Origin: Aristolochia californica | Taxonomy: Eukaryota > Streptophyta > Magnoliopsida > Piperales > Aristolochiaceae | Length of the DNA stretch: 64,000 nucleotides | Assembly (NCBI GenBank): GCA_029961685.1 | Contig: JARWKL010000004.1 | Span: 25,177,610-25,241,609, forward strand | Reading direction: 5' to 3' | Shown here: positions 39,770 to 52,150 of the stretch, piece after piece | Layout of the letters: the number at the start of each line of letters is the position of its first letter | Numbering within the stretch: position 1 is the first letter of the stretch | Program-made: the position numbers and the translations under genes | Notes under the pieces: model-generated | What the model was told of the DNA's origin: nothing | What the model saw: only the letters and a program-made list of their open reading frames with translations | Databases searched by the model: none

Positions 39770-42467
39770 ATCACACGTTCACTTGAGAATTTAATGTTAT
39801 TCTCTTTATAAGGTTTGGATCCATAGCTCATTTGCATCTTTAACTTGTTTGAAGCATGCTTATCCATTTTTTAAAACATGCGTAGAAAAATCTCTTTCTT
39901 ATAAAATTCCGAGCTATTAGGGTTGAGCTAGTGGAATTTCAAAAACTTGGATAACAAAACTTTTGTGTTCATTTTTGGTGTGTAAATAAATTTTCTTTGC
40001 TTACATTTGTTTATTGCTTTGAATTCTTTCCATACATCAACTCTAAAATTTTCTTTTTGTTGTGATCTATTTGCCTTTTATCTCTATGTTCTTACGAGAT
40101 AAAGGGAAAGTGAAAACTCAAGGTTTGATTTAAGAAAAAAATATACATCGAAAATGGAAATCCACATTGCACAAATGTATAGAGAGATAATTCCAAAAAG
40201 TGTTAGTAATATGTAGGGATTGTAAACTCTTTTAGTCTTTATATATCTGGTTCTGCAATCGTTGGGAAAAAGGGGTGGCGGTGGAATTTTACCTGAGTGT
40301 TGACTCCCCATCCATAAGTCATTCCTAACAAAAATATAGCCCGCTATGCCTGATAAATCACTTTACAATCATCTATGATCGTTAGATCAGCTTTTTGTAT
40401 ATGGGCAAAATAATAGCTTGTTTGATTCGGGTAAATATCCCACCGCACGTTCACTTGAGAATTTAAAGTTATTCTCTTTAAAGGTTTTAATCCATAGGTC
40501 ATTTGTACCTTTAACATATTTCAAGCATGCATATCCATTTTGTAAAACTTGTGTAGAAAAATCTCTTTCTTATAAAATTCCAAGTTATTTGGGTTGAACT
40601 AGTGGAATTTCCAATACTTGGATAACAAAACTTTTGTGTTCATTTGTGATGTGTGAATAAATTTTTTTACTTACATTTGTTTATTGCTTTGAATTCTTTC
40701 CATACATAAACTCTAAAATTTTCATTTTGTTGTGATCGATTTGCCTTTTAACTCTTTTTTTTTTTACGAGATTATGGGAAAGTGAAAACACATGCTTTGA
40801 TTTAAGAAAAAAAGTATACATCTAAAATGGAAATGCACAATGCACAAATTCAGAGAGAGATAATTAATAAAAGTGTCTGTAATTTTTAAGGATTGTAAAC
40901 ACATTTTAGTTTTTATATATCAGGTTCTTCAATCGTCGGGAAAAGGGGGAGGCAGGGGATTTTTAACTGAGTGGTGACTACCAATCCATATGTCATTCCT
41001 TAAAAAAATATAGCCCGTTACGCAAGATAATTCACTTTACAATCATCTATGATCGTTAGGTTAGCTTTTTGTAAATGGACAAAATAATGGCTCTTTTGAC
41101 TCGGGTAAATATCCCACTGCACGTTCACTTGGGACATTACTGTTATTCTCTATAAAATGTTTGGATCCATAGGTCATCTGCATCTTTATCATCTTTGAAG
41201 CATGCATATCTTTTTTTATAAACTTGTGTAGAAAAATCTCTTTCTTATAAAATTCTGAGCTATTAGGGTTGAACTAGTGGAATTTCCCAAACATGGATAA
41301 CAAAACATTTGTGTTCATTTGTGGTGTGTGAATAAATTTTATTTACTTACATTTGCTTATTACGTTGAATTCTTTCCATACATAAACTCTAAAATTTTCA
41401 TTTTCTTGTGATCTATTTTCCTGTTATCTCTTTTTTTTATTACGAGAAGAAGGGAAAGTGAAAACTCAAGCTTTGATTTAACAAAAAATTATACATCTAC
41501 AATGGAAAAGCAAAAATCACAAATGTAGAGAGAGATAATTCCAAAAAGTTTCTGTGATTTTTAGGGATTGTAAACTCTTTTTAGTTTTTATATATCATGT
41601 TCTTCATTCGTCGGGAAAAGAGGGAGGCAGGGGATTTTTGATTGAGTGTTGACTCCCAATCCATAAGTCATTCCTTACAAAAATATAGCCCATTACGCAT
41701 CATAAATAAATCACTTTACAATCATCTATGATCGTTAGGTCAGCTTTTTCTAAATGGGCAAAATAATGGCTTGTTTGACTGGGGTAAATATCCCACCGCA
41801 CGTTCACTTGAGAATTTAAAGTTATTCTCTTTAAGGTTTGGATCCATAGGTAATTTGCATCTTTAACATGTTTCAAGCATGCATATCTATTTTTTAAAAC
41901 ATGTGTAGAAAAATCTCTTTCTTATAAAATTCCGAGCTATTAGGGTTGAACTAGTGGAATTTCCCAAACTTGAACAAAAAAACTTTTGTGTTCCTTTGTG
42001 GTGTGTAAATAAAATTTATTTACTTACATTTGTTTATTGCTTTGAATTCTTTCCATACATAAACTCTAAAATTTTCATTTTGTTGTGATCTATTTGCCTT
42101 TTATCTCTATTTTGTTATGAGATGAAGGGAAAATGAAAACTCAAGCTTCGATTTACGAAAAAAGTAGACAACTAAAATGGAAATGAAAAATACAGAATTG
42201 TAGACAGAGAAAATTCCAAAAAGTGTCTGTAACTTTTCTGGATTGTAAACTCTTTTTAGTTTTTATTTATCTGGTTTTGGTATCGTCGGGAAAAGGGTGA
42301 AGCGGGGGATTTTTAATTGAGTGCTGACTCACAATCCATAAGTCATTGCTTACAAAAATATAGCCCGTTATGCAAGATAAATCACTTTACAATCATCTAT
42401 GATCGTTAAGTCTGCTTTTTGTCAATGGGAAAAATAAGGGCTTGTTTGACTCGTGTAAATATCCCAC
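39770..42467 (+). repeat. HOR tetramer copy 1 (D, A, B, C)
   Basis: D starts near 39770 (GGGGTGGCGGTGGAATTTTAC at 40271, split by no indel; AATAGCTTG at 40412), A near 40443, B near 41118 and C near 41798. The C unit here still has GTGGAATTTCCCAAACTTG, whereas later C units have a short loss at this place, so copy 1 shows the older state of C. Length is about 2698 bp. Confidence 0.87.
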
Positions 42468-45157
42468 CACACGTTCACTTGAGAATCTAATATTATTCTC
42501 TTTAAAAGGTTTGGATCCATCGGTCATTTGCATCTTTAACATGTTTTAAGCATGCATATCCATGTTTTAAAACATGTGTAGAAATATCTCCTTCTTATAA
42601 AATTTTGAGCTATTTGGGTTGACCTAGTGGAATTTACAAAACTTGGATAACAAAACTTTTGTGTTCATTTGTGGTGTGAGAATAAATTTTATTTGCTTAT
42701 ATTTGTTTATTTATTTAAATTATTTCCATATATAAACTCTAAAACTTTCATTTTTTTTTTATCTATTTGCCTTTTATATCTCTTTTTGTTTACGAGATGA
42801 TGGGAAAGTGAAAACTTAAGCTTTGATTTAAGAAAAAAGTATACATAAAAAATAGAAATGCACAATGCACAAATGTATAGAGAGATAATTCCAAAAACAG
42901 TCTATAATATTTAGGGGTTGTAAACTCTTTTTAGTCTTTATATATCAGGTTCTGCAATCGTTCGGAAAAGGGGGTGGCGAGGGAATTTTAACTGAGTGTT
43001 GACTCCCAATCCATAAGTAATTCCTAACAAAAATATAGCCCACTACGCATGATAAATCACTTTACAATCATCTATGATCGTTAGGTCAGCTTTTTGTAAA
43101 TGGGCAAAATAATAGCTTGTTTGATTCGAGTAAATATCCCACTGCACGTTCAATTGAGAATTTAATGTTATTCGCTTTAAAAGGTTTTGATCCATAGATC
43201 ATTTGTATTTTAAACATATTTCAAGCATGCATATCCATTTTGTAAAACATCTGGAGAAAAATCTATTCCTTACAAAATTCTAAGCTATTAGGGTTGAACT
43301 AGTGGAATTTGAAAATCTTGGATAAAAAAACTTTTGTCTTCATTTGTGATATGTGAATAAATTTTATTTACTTACATTTGTTTATTGCTTTGAATTCTTT
43401 CCATACATAAACTCTAATATTTTGATTTTGTTGTGATCGATTTGCCTTTTATCTCTTTTTTTGTTTACGAGAATATGGGAAAGTGAAAACACAAGTTTTG
43501 ATTTAAGAAAAAAGTATACGTCTAAAAAGGAAATGCACAATGCACAAAAGGTAAAGAGAGATAATTCATAAAAGTGTCTATAATTTTTAAGGATTGTAAA
43601 CACAATTTAGTTTTTATATTTCAGGTTCTACAATCGTCGGGAAAAAGGGGAGGCAGGGGATTTTTAATTGAGTGTTGACTACCAATCCATATGTTATTCC
43701 TTACAAAAATATAGCCCGTTACGCATGATAAATCAATTTACAATCATCTATAATCGTTAGGTTAGCTTTTTTTAAAAGGACAAAATAATGGCTTGTTTGA
43801 CTCGGATAAATATCCCACCGCACATTCACATGAGACTTTAAAGTTATTCTCTATAAAATGTTTGGATCCATAGGTCATTTGCATCTTTATCATCTTTCAA
43901 GTATGCATATCCATTTTTTTAAACATGTGCATAAAAATCTCTCTCTTATAAAATTCTGAGCTATTAGGGTTGAACTAGTGGAATTTCCCAAACATGGATA
44001 ACAAAACGTTTGTGTTCATTTGTGGTGTGTGAATAAATTTTCTTTACTTACATTTTTTTATTGCATTGAATTCTTTCCATACATAAACTCTAAAACTTTC
44101 ATTTTGTTGTGATATATTTTCCTTTTATCTCTTTTTTTGTTTACGAGATGAAGGGAAAGTGAAAATTGAAGCTTTGATTTAAGAAAAAATTATACATCTA
44201 AAATGGAAATGCAAAATGCACAAATGTAGAGAGAGATAATTCCAGAAAATTTCTGTGATTTTTAGGGATTGTAAACTCTTTTTAGTTTTTATATATCAGG
44301 TTCTTCATTCGTTGGGAAAAGGGGGAGGCAGGGGATTTTTGACTGAGTATTGACTCCCAATCCATAAATCATTCCTTACAAAAATATAGCCCATTACGCA
44401 TCATAAATCACTTTACAATCATCTATGATCGTTAGGTCATCTTTTTCTAAATGGGCAAAATAATGGAATGTATGACACTGGTAAATATCCCTCCGCACGT
44501 TCACTTGAGAATTTAAAGTTATTGTCTTTAAATGGTTTGGATCCATAGGTAGTTTGCATCTTTAACATGTTTCAAGCCTGCAAATCCATTTTTTAAAACA
44601 TGTGTAGAAAAATCTTTTTCTTATAAAATTCCGAGCTATTAGGGTTGAACTAGTGCCCAAACCTGGAAAAATAAACTTTTGTGTTCATTTGTGGAGTGTT
44701 AATAAATTTTCTTTACTTGCATTTGTTTATTGCTATGAATTCTTTCCATACGTAATCTCTAAAATTTTCATTTTTTTGTGATCTATTTGCCTTTTATCTC
44801 TATTTTCTTACGAGATGAAGGGAAAATGAAACTCAAGCTTCGATTTAAGAAAAAAGTATACATCGAAAAAGGAAATGCACAATGCACAAATGTAGAGAGA
44901 AAATTCAAAAAAGTGTCTATAATTTTTTGGGATTGTAAACACTTTTTAGTTTTAATTATCTTGTTTTGAAAATGTCGAGAAAAGGGGGAGGCGGGGGATT
45001 TTTAACTGAGTGTTTACTCACAATTCATAAGTCATTGCTTACAAAAATATAGCCCATTACGTATGATAAATCACTTTACAATCGTCTATGTTCGTAAAGT
45101 CTGCTTTTTATCAATGGACAAAATAATTTCTTGTTTGACTTGGGTAAATATCCTTCC
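42468..45157 (+). repeat. HOR tetramer copy 2 (D, A, B, C)
   Basis: D starts near 42468, A near 43143, B near 43819 and C near 44493. C has lost the GGAATTT between GAACTAGTG and CCCAAACCTGG (44648-44666), a mark shared with copy 3. A keeps GATCGATTTGCC and GACTACCAATCCATATG. Length is about 2690 bp. Confidence 0.88.
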
Positions 45158-47837
45158 GCACGTTCACTTGAGAATTTAATATTACTCTCTTTAAAAGGTT
45201 AGGATCCATAGGTCATTTGCATCTTTAACATGTTTTAAGCATGCATATCCATTTTTTAAAACATGTGTAGAAATATCTCTTTCTTATTAAATTCTGAGCT
45301 ATTAGGGTTGAACTAGTGGAATTTCCCAAACTCTGATAACAAAACTTTTGTGTTCATTTGTGGTGTGTGAAAAATTTTTCGTTACTTACATTTATTTATT
45401 TATTTAATTATTTCCATATATAAACTCTTAAACTTTCCTTTTTTTGTAATCTATTTGCCTTTTATCACTTTTTTTTTACGAGATGAAGGGAAAGTGAAAA
45501 CTCAAGCTTTGATTTAAGAAAAAAGTATACATCTAAAGTGTAAATGCACAGTGCACAAATGTACAGAGAGATAATTCCAAAAAGTGTCTTTAATATTTTG
45601 GGATTTTAACTCTTTTTAGTCTTTATATATCAGGTTCTTCAATTGTTGGGAAAAGGGGGTGGCGGGGGAATTTTAACTGTGTTGACTCCCAATCCATAAG
45701 TCATTCCTAACAAAAATATAGCCCATTATGCATGATAAATCACTTTACAATCATCTATGATCAATAGGTCAACTTTTTCTAAATGGTCAAAATAATAGCT
45801 TGTTTGATTCGGGTAAATATCCCTCCGCATGTTCACTTGAGAATTTAATGTTATTCTCTTTAAAAGGTTTTGATCCATAGGTCATTTGTATCTTCAACAT
45901 ATTTCAAGCATGCATATCCATTTTGTAAAAAATGTGCAGAAAAATCTCTTTCTTATAAAATTCCAAGCTATTAGGGTTGAACTAGTGGAATTTCCAAAAC
46001 TTGGATAACAAAACTTTTGTGTTAATTTGTGATGTGTGAATAAATTTTCTTTAATTACATTTTTTTATTGCTTTTAATTCTTTCCACACATAAACTCTAA
46101 AATTTTCATTTTGTTGTGATCGTTTTCCCTTTTATCTCTTATTTTGTTTACGAGATTATGGGAAAGTGATAACACAAGCTTTGATTTAAGAAAAAAGTAT
46201 ACATCTAAAATAGAAACGCACAATGCACAAATGTAGAGAGAGATAATTCATAAAAGTTTCTATAATTTTTAAGGATTATAAACACATTTTAGTTTTTATA
46301 TATCAGGTTCTGCAATCATCAAGAAATGAGGGAGGCAGGGGATTTTTAACTGAGTTTTGACTACCAATCCATATGTCATTCTTTACCAAAATATAGCCCG
46401 TTACGCATAATAAATCACTTTAAAATCATCTATAATCGTTAGGTTAGCTTTTTGTAAATGGACAAAATAATGGTTTGTTTGACTTGGATAAATATCCCAC
46501 CGCACGTTCACATGAGACTTTATTGTTATTCTCTATAAAAATTTTGGATCCATAGGTCATTTGCTTCTTTATCATCTTTCAAGTATGCATACCCATTTTT
46601 TTAAACATGTGTAGAAAAATCACTTTCTTATAAAATTTTGAGCTATTAGGGTTGAACTAGTGGAATTTCCCAAACATGGATAACAAAACGTTTGTGTTCA
46701 TTTGTGGTGTGTGAATAAATTTTCTTTACTTACATTTGTTTATTGCGTTCAATTCTTTCCATAAACTCTAAAATTTTCATTTTGTTGTGATCTCTTTTCC
46801 TTTTATCTCTTGTTTTGTTTACGAGATGAAGGGAAAGTGAAAACTCAAGCTTTGATTTAAGAAAAAATTATACATCTAAAATGGAAATGCACAATGAACA
46901 AATGTAGAGAGAGATAATTCCAAAAAGTTTCTGTGATTTTTGGGGATTGTAAACTCTTTTTAGTTTTTATATATCGGGTTCTTCATGCGTAGGGAAAAGG
47001 GGGAGGCAAAAGATTTTTGACTGAGTATTGACTCCCTATCCATAAATCATTCCTTAAAAAAATATAGCCCATTACGCATCATAAATCACTTTACAATCAT
47101 CCATGATCGTTAGGTCAACTTTTTGTAAATGGGCAAAATAATTGATTGTTTGACTCTGGTAAATATCCCACCGCATGTTCACTTGAGAATTTAAAGTTAT
47201 TCTCTTTAAAAGGTTTTGAACCATAGGTAATTTGCATCTTTAACATGTTTCAAGCATGCATATCTATTTTTTAAAACATGTGTAGAAAAATATCATTCTT
47301 ATAAAATTCCGAGCTATAAGGGTTGAACTAGTGTCCAAACTTGGACAAAAAAACTTTTGTATTCATTTGTGCTGTGTAAATAAATTTTCTTTACTTACAT
47401 TTGTTTATTGCTTTGAATTATTTCCATACATAAACTCTAAAATTTTCATTTTGTTGTGATCTATTTGCCTTTTATCTCTATTTTCTTACGTGATGAAGGG
47501 AAAATGAAAACTCAAGCTTCATTTTAAGAAAAAATTATACATCGAAAATGGAAATGCACAATGCACAAAAGTAGAGAGAGAAAATTTAAAAAATGTCTAT
47601 AATTTTTAGGGATTTTAAACTCTTTTTAGTTTTTATTTATCTGGTTTTATAATCATCGAGAAAAGGGGGAGGTAGGGGCTATTTAACTGAGTGTTGAATC
47701 ACAATCCATAAGTCATTGCTTACAAAAATATAGCCCGTTACACATGATAAATCACTTTACATTCATCTATGATCATTTGGTCAGCTTTTTGTAAATGGGC
47801 AAAATAATAGCTTGTTTGATTCGGGTAAATATCCCTC
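45158..47837 (+). repeat. HOR tetramer copy 3 (D, A, B, C)
   Basis: D starts near 45158, A near 45826, B near 46501 and C near 47172. D and the D of the next copy share TTTATTTATTTAATTATTT and TCTTAAACTTTC. C carries the shared GAACTAGTGTCCAAACTTGG junction, but its last ~110 bp are of D-end type, part of a patch described at 47725-47938. Length is about 2680 bp. Confidence 0.87.
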
Positions 47838-47938
47838 CGCACGTTCACTTGAGAATTTAATGTTATTCTCTTTAAAAGGTTTTGATCCATAGGTCATTTG
47901 TATCTTTAACATATTTCAAGCATGCATATCCATTTTTT
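47725..47938 (+). repeat. ~210-bp conversion-like patch at a C/D boundary
   Basis: This stretch should be the end of a C unit and the start of a D unit. Instead it is almost identical to 48391-48604, the end of D plus the start of A: AATAGCTTGTTTGATTCG, ATCCCTCCGCACG, GGTTTTGAT, GTATCTTTAACATATTTC. C features precede it and D features resume after it (GAAATATCTC, TTTATTTATTTAATTATTT). The monomer register is unchanged, as expected for gene conversion or a double exchange one unit out of phase. Confidence 0.8.
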
Positions 47939-49820
47939 AAAACATGTGTTGAAATATCTCTTTCTTATAAAATTCCGAGCTATTAGGGTTGAACTAGTGG
48001 ATTTTCCCAAACTTGGATAACAAAACTTTTGTGTTCATTTGTGGTGTGTGAATAAATTTTCTTTACTTAAATTTGTTTATTTATTTAATTATTTTCATAT
48101 ATAAACTCTTAAACTTTCATTTTTTTTAATCTATTTGCCTTTTTGCACTTTTTTTTACGAGATGACGGGAAAGTGAAAACTCAAGCTTTGATTTATGAAA
48201 ATATACATCTAAAATGGAAATGCACAATGCAAAAATGTACAGAGGGATAATTCCAAAAAAGTGTCTTTAATATTTAGGGATTTTAACTCTTTTTAGTCTT
48301 TATATATCAGGTTCTGCAATTGTTGGGAAAAGGGGGTGGCGGGGGAATTTTAACTGAGTGTTGACACCCAATCCATAAGTCATTCCTAACAAAAATATAG
48401 CCCGTTACACATGATAAATCACTTTACAATCATCTATGATCATTAGGTCAGCTTTTTGTAAATGGGCAAAATAATAGCTTGTTTGATTCGGGTAAATATC
48501 CCTCCGCACGTTCACTTGAGAATTTAATGTTATTCTATTTAAAAGGTTTTGATGCATAGGTCATTTGTATCTTTAACATATTTCAAGCATGCATATCCAT
48601 TTTTTTAAACATGTTTAGAAAAATCTCGTACTTATAAAATTCTGAGCTATTAGGGTTGAACTAGTGGAATTTCTCAATCATGGATAACAAAACGTTTGTC
48701 TTCATTTGTGGTGTGTGAATAAATTTTATTTACTTACATTTGTTTATTGCGTTGAATTCTTTCCACAAATAAACTCTAAATTTTTCATTTTGTTGTGATC
48801 TATTTTCCTTTTATCTCTTTGAAAACTCAAGCTTTGATTTAAGAAAAATTATACATCTAAAATGGAAATGCACAATGCACAAATGTAGAGTTAGATAATT
48901 CCAAAAAGTGTCTGTGATTTTTAGGGATTGTAAACTCTTTTTAGTTTTTATATATCAAGTTCTTCATTCGTCGGAAAAGGGGGAGGTAGGGGATTTTTGA
49001 TTGAATGTTGACTCCAATCCATAAGTCATTTCTTACAAAAATATAGCCCATTACGCATCATAAATCACTTTACAATCATCTATGATCGTTAGGTCAGCTT
49101 TTTCTAAATGGGCAAAATAATGGCTTGTTTGACTTGGGTAAATATCCCACTGCACGTTCACTTGAGAATTTAATGTTATCTCTTTAAAAAGTTTGGATCC
49201 AAAGGTAATTTCATCTTTAAAATGTTTCAAGCATTCATATCCATTTTTTAAAACATGTGTAGAAAAATCTCTTTCTTATAAAATTCCGAGCTATTAGGGT
49301 TGAACTAGTGGAATTTCCAAATCTTGGGAAAAAAAACTTTTGTGTTCATTTGTGGTGTTTAATAAATTTTATTTACTTACATTTGTATATTGCTTTGAAT
49401 TCTTTCCATACATAAACTCTAAAAGTTTCATTTTTTTGTGATCTATTTTCCTTTTATCCTTTTTTTCTTACTAGATGAAGTGAAAATGAGAACTCAAGCT
49501 TTGATTTAAGAAAAAAGTATACATCTAAAATGGAAATGCACAATGCAAAAATGTAGACAGAGAAAATTCCAAAAAGTGTCTGTAATTTTTTGGGATTGTA
49601 AACTCTTTTTAGTTTTTATTTATATGGTTTTGTAATCGTCGGGAAATGGGGGAGGCGGGGGATTTTTAACTGAGTGTTGACTCACAATCCATAAGTCATT
49701 GCTTTCAAAAATATATCCCATTACGCATGATAAATCACTTTACAATCATCTATGATTGTTAAGTCTGCTTTTTGTCAATGGTCAAAATAATGGCTTATTT
49801 GACTCGGGTAAATATCCCAC
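47838..49820 (+). repeat. HOR edge copy 4: D, A/B hybrid, C
   Basis: D starts near 47838, its first 100 bp being replaced by A-type sequence. The unit at 48504 starts as A (GGTTTTGATGC, AACATATTTC) and continues as B (CAATCATGGATAACAAAACG), so one monomer has been lost by A/B fusion. It also lacks about 25 bp near 48820 (ATCTCTTTGAAAACTC). C starts near 49151 (GATGAAGTGAAAATGAG, GACTCACAATCC, AAGTCTGC). The next unit, 49821, is no longer D, so the block ends here. Confidence 0.83.
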
Positions 49821-52150
49821 CGCACGTTCACTTGAGAATTTAAAGTTATTCTCTTTAAAAGGTTTAGATCTATAGGTAATATGCATCTTTAACATGTTTC
49901 AAGCATGCATATCCATTTTTTAAAACATGTGTAGAACAATACTTTTCTTATAAAATTCCAAGCTATTACGGTTGAAGTAGTGGAATTTCCCAAACTTGGA
50001 TAACAAAACTTTTGTGTTGATTTGTGGTGTGGAATAAATTTTATTTACTTACATTTATTTATTGCTTTAAATTCTTTCCATATATAAACTCTAAAATTTT
50101 CATTTTGTTGTGATTTATTTGCCTTTAATCTCTTTTTTTGTTTACAAGATGAAAGGATTGTGAAAACTGAAGTATTCATTTAAGAAAAAACTATATATCA
50201 AAAAATGGAAATGCACAATGCACAAATGTAGAGAGAGATAATTATAAAAAGTGTCTATAATATTTAGGGATAGTAAACTCTTTTTAATTTTTATATATCA
50301 GGTTCTGCAATCTTCGAGAAAAGGGGGAGGCGGGGGATTTTGAACTGAGTGTTGACTCCCAATCTATAAGTCATTCCTTACAAAAACTTAGTCCGTTACG
50401 CATGATAAATCACTTCACAATCATCATTGATAGTTAGGTCTGCTTTTGGTAAATGAGTAAAATAATGGCTTGTTTGACTCAGGTAAATACCCCACCACAC
50501 ATTCACTTGATAATTTAATGTTATTCTCTTTAAAAGGTTTGGATCCCTAGGTCATTTGCATCTTTAATATGTTTCAAGCATGCATATCCATTTTTTAAAA
50601 CATGTGTAGCAAAATCTCTGTCTTATAAAATTCTGAGCTATTAGGGTTGAACTAGTGGAATTTCCCAAACTTAAATAACAAAACTTTTGTTTTCATTTGA
50701 GGTGTGTGAATCAATTTTCTTTACTTACATTTGTTTATTGCTTTAAATTATTTCCATACATAAACTCTAAAATTTTCATTTTGTTGTGATCCTCTTGCTT
50801 TTTATCGCTTTTTTTTTACGAGATGAAGGGATAGTGAAAATTCAAGCTTTGATTTAAGAAAAATGTATACATGTAAAATGGAAATGCACAATGCCCAAAT
50901 GTAGAGAGAGATAACTTCTAAAAGTGTCGGTTATTTTTAGGGATTCTAAACTCCTTTTAGTTTTTATTTATCAGGATCTGCAATGATCGATAAAAGGGGG
51001 AGGCTGGGAATTTTTATCTCAGTGTTGACTCCCAATCTATGAGTAATTCCTTAAAAAAATATAGCCCATTACGCATGATAAATCACTTTAAATCATCTAT
51101 GATAGCTACGCCAGCTTTTTGTAAATGGGCAAAATAATGGCTTGTTTGACTCAAGTAAAGATCCCACCACACGTTCACATGAGAATTTAATGTTATTCTC
51201 TTTAAAAGGTTTGGATCCATAGGTCGTTTGCATCTTTAACATGTTTCAAGCATACATATCCATTTTTTAAAACATGTGTAGAATAATCTCTTTCTTATAA
51301 AATTTTGAGCTATTAGGGTTGAACTAATGGAATTTTCCAAACTTGGATAAGAAAAATTTTGTGTTCATTTGTGGTGAGTGAATAAATTTTATTTACTTGC
51401 ATTTTTTTATTGCTTTGAATTCTTTCCATAACTGAACTCTAAAATTTTCATTTTGTTTTGATCCTTTTGCCTTTTATCTCTTTTTTTGTTGACGAGATGA
51501 AGGGAAAGTGAAAACTCAAGCTTTGATTTAAGAAAAAATTATACATCTTAAATGGAAATGCAGAGTGCACAAATGTAGAGAGAGATAATTCTCAAAAGTG
51601 TCTATAGTTTTTAGGGTAAACACTTTTTTAGTTTTTATATATCAAGTTTTGAAATCGTTGGGAAAAATGGGAGGTGGGGGAATTTTAACTATGTGTTGAC
51701 TCCCAATCCATAAGTCCTGCCTTGCAAAAATATAGCCAGTTACGCATGATAAATCACTTTACAATCATCTATGATCGTTAGGTCAACTTTTTGTAAAGGG
51801 GAAAAATAAGGGCTAGTTTGACTCGAGTAAATATCCCACCGCACCGTCAGTTGAGAATTTAATGTTATTCTCTTTAAAAGGTTTTGATCCATAGGTCATG
51901 TGCCTCTTTAACATATTTCAAGCATGCATATCCATTTTTTAAAACATGTGTAGAAAAATCTCTTTCTTTTAAAATTCAGAGCAGTTAGGGTTGAACAAGT
52001 GGAATTTCCCAAACTTGGGTAACAAAACTTATGTGTTCTTTTGTAGTGAGTGAATAAATTTTCTTTACTTTCATTTGTTTATTTCTTTGAATTATTTCCA
52101 CACATAAACTCTTAAATTTTCATTTTGTTGTGATCTATTTGCCTTTCATC
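49821..52150 (+). repeat. Monomer block 7 between HOR and the AAGCTT-less subfamily
   Basis: Unit starts are near 49821, 50496, 51168 and 51841 (the last extends to 52512). The first begins in a C-like way (TTAAAGTTATTC, AGGTAATATGC) and then departs. AAGCTTTGATTT is still present at about 50845 and 51520, while the 49821 unit has GAAGTATTCATTT. No gene is visible. Confidence 0.88.

Larger units (their letters stand above)
38424..49820 (+). repeat. Higher-order repeat block, four monomer types D-A-B-C (~2.69 kb)
   Basis: Four diagnostic monomer types recur in fixed order. Type A: ACGAGATTATGGGAAAGTG, GTGAAAACACA, ATAAAAGTGTCT, AAGGATTGTAAACACA, GACTACCAATCCATATG. Type B: TCTCTATAAAATGTTTGG, CTTTATCATCTTTC and AACATGGATAACAAAACGTT. 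Type C: AGGTAATTTGC-like start, GGACAAAAAAAC, GGGAAAATGAAAACTC, ACTCACAATCCATAAG, AAGTCTGCTTTTTGTCAATG. Type D: CATGTTTTAAGCATGC, GAAATATCTC, GGGGGTGGCG with GGAATTTTAAC, AATAGCTTGTTTGATTCG. Full tetramers start at 39770, 42468 and 45158, with a fourth, irregular one at 47838. A and a B/C hybrid precede them. Elsewhere in the window no comparably regular period is seen. Confidence 0.9.
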
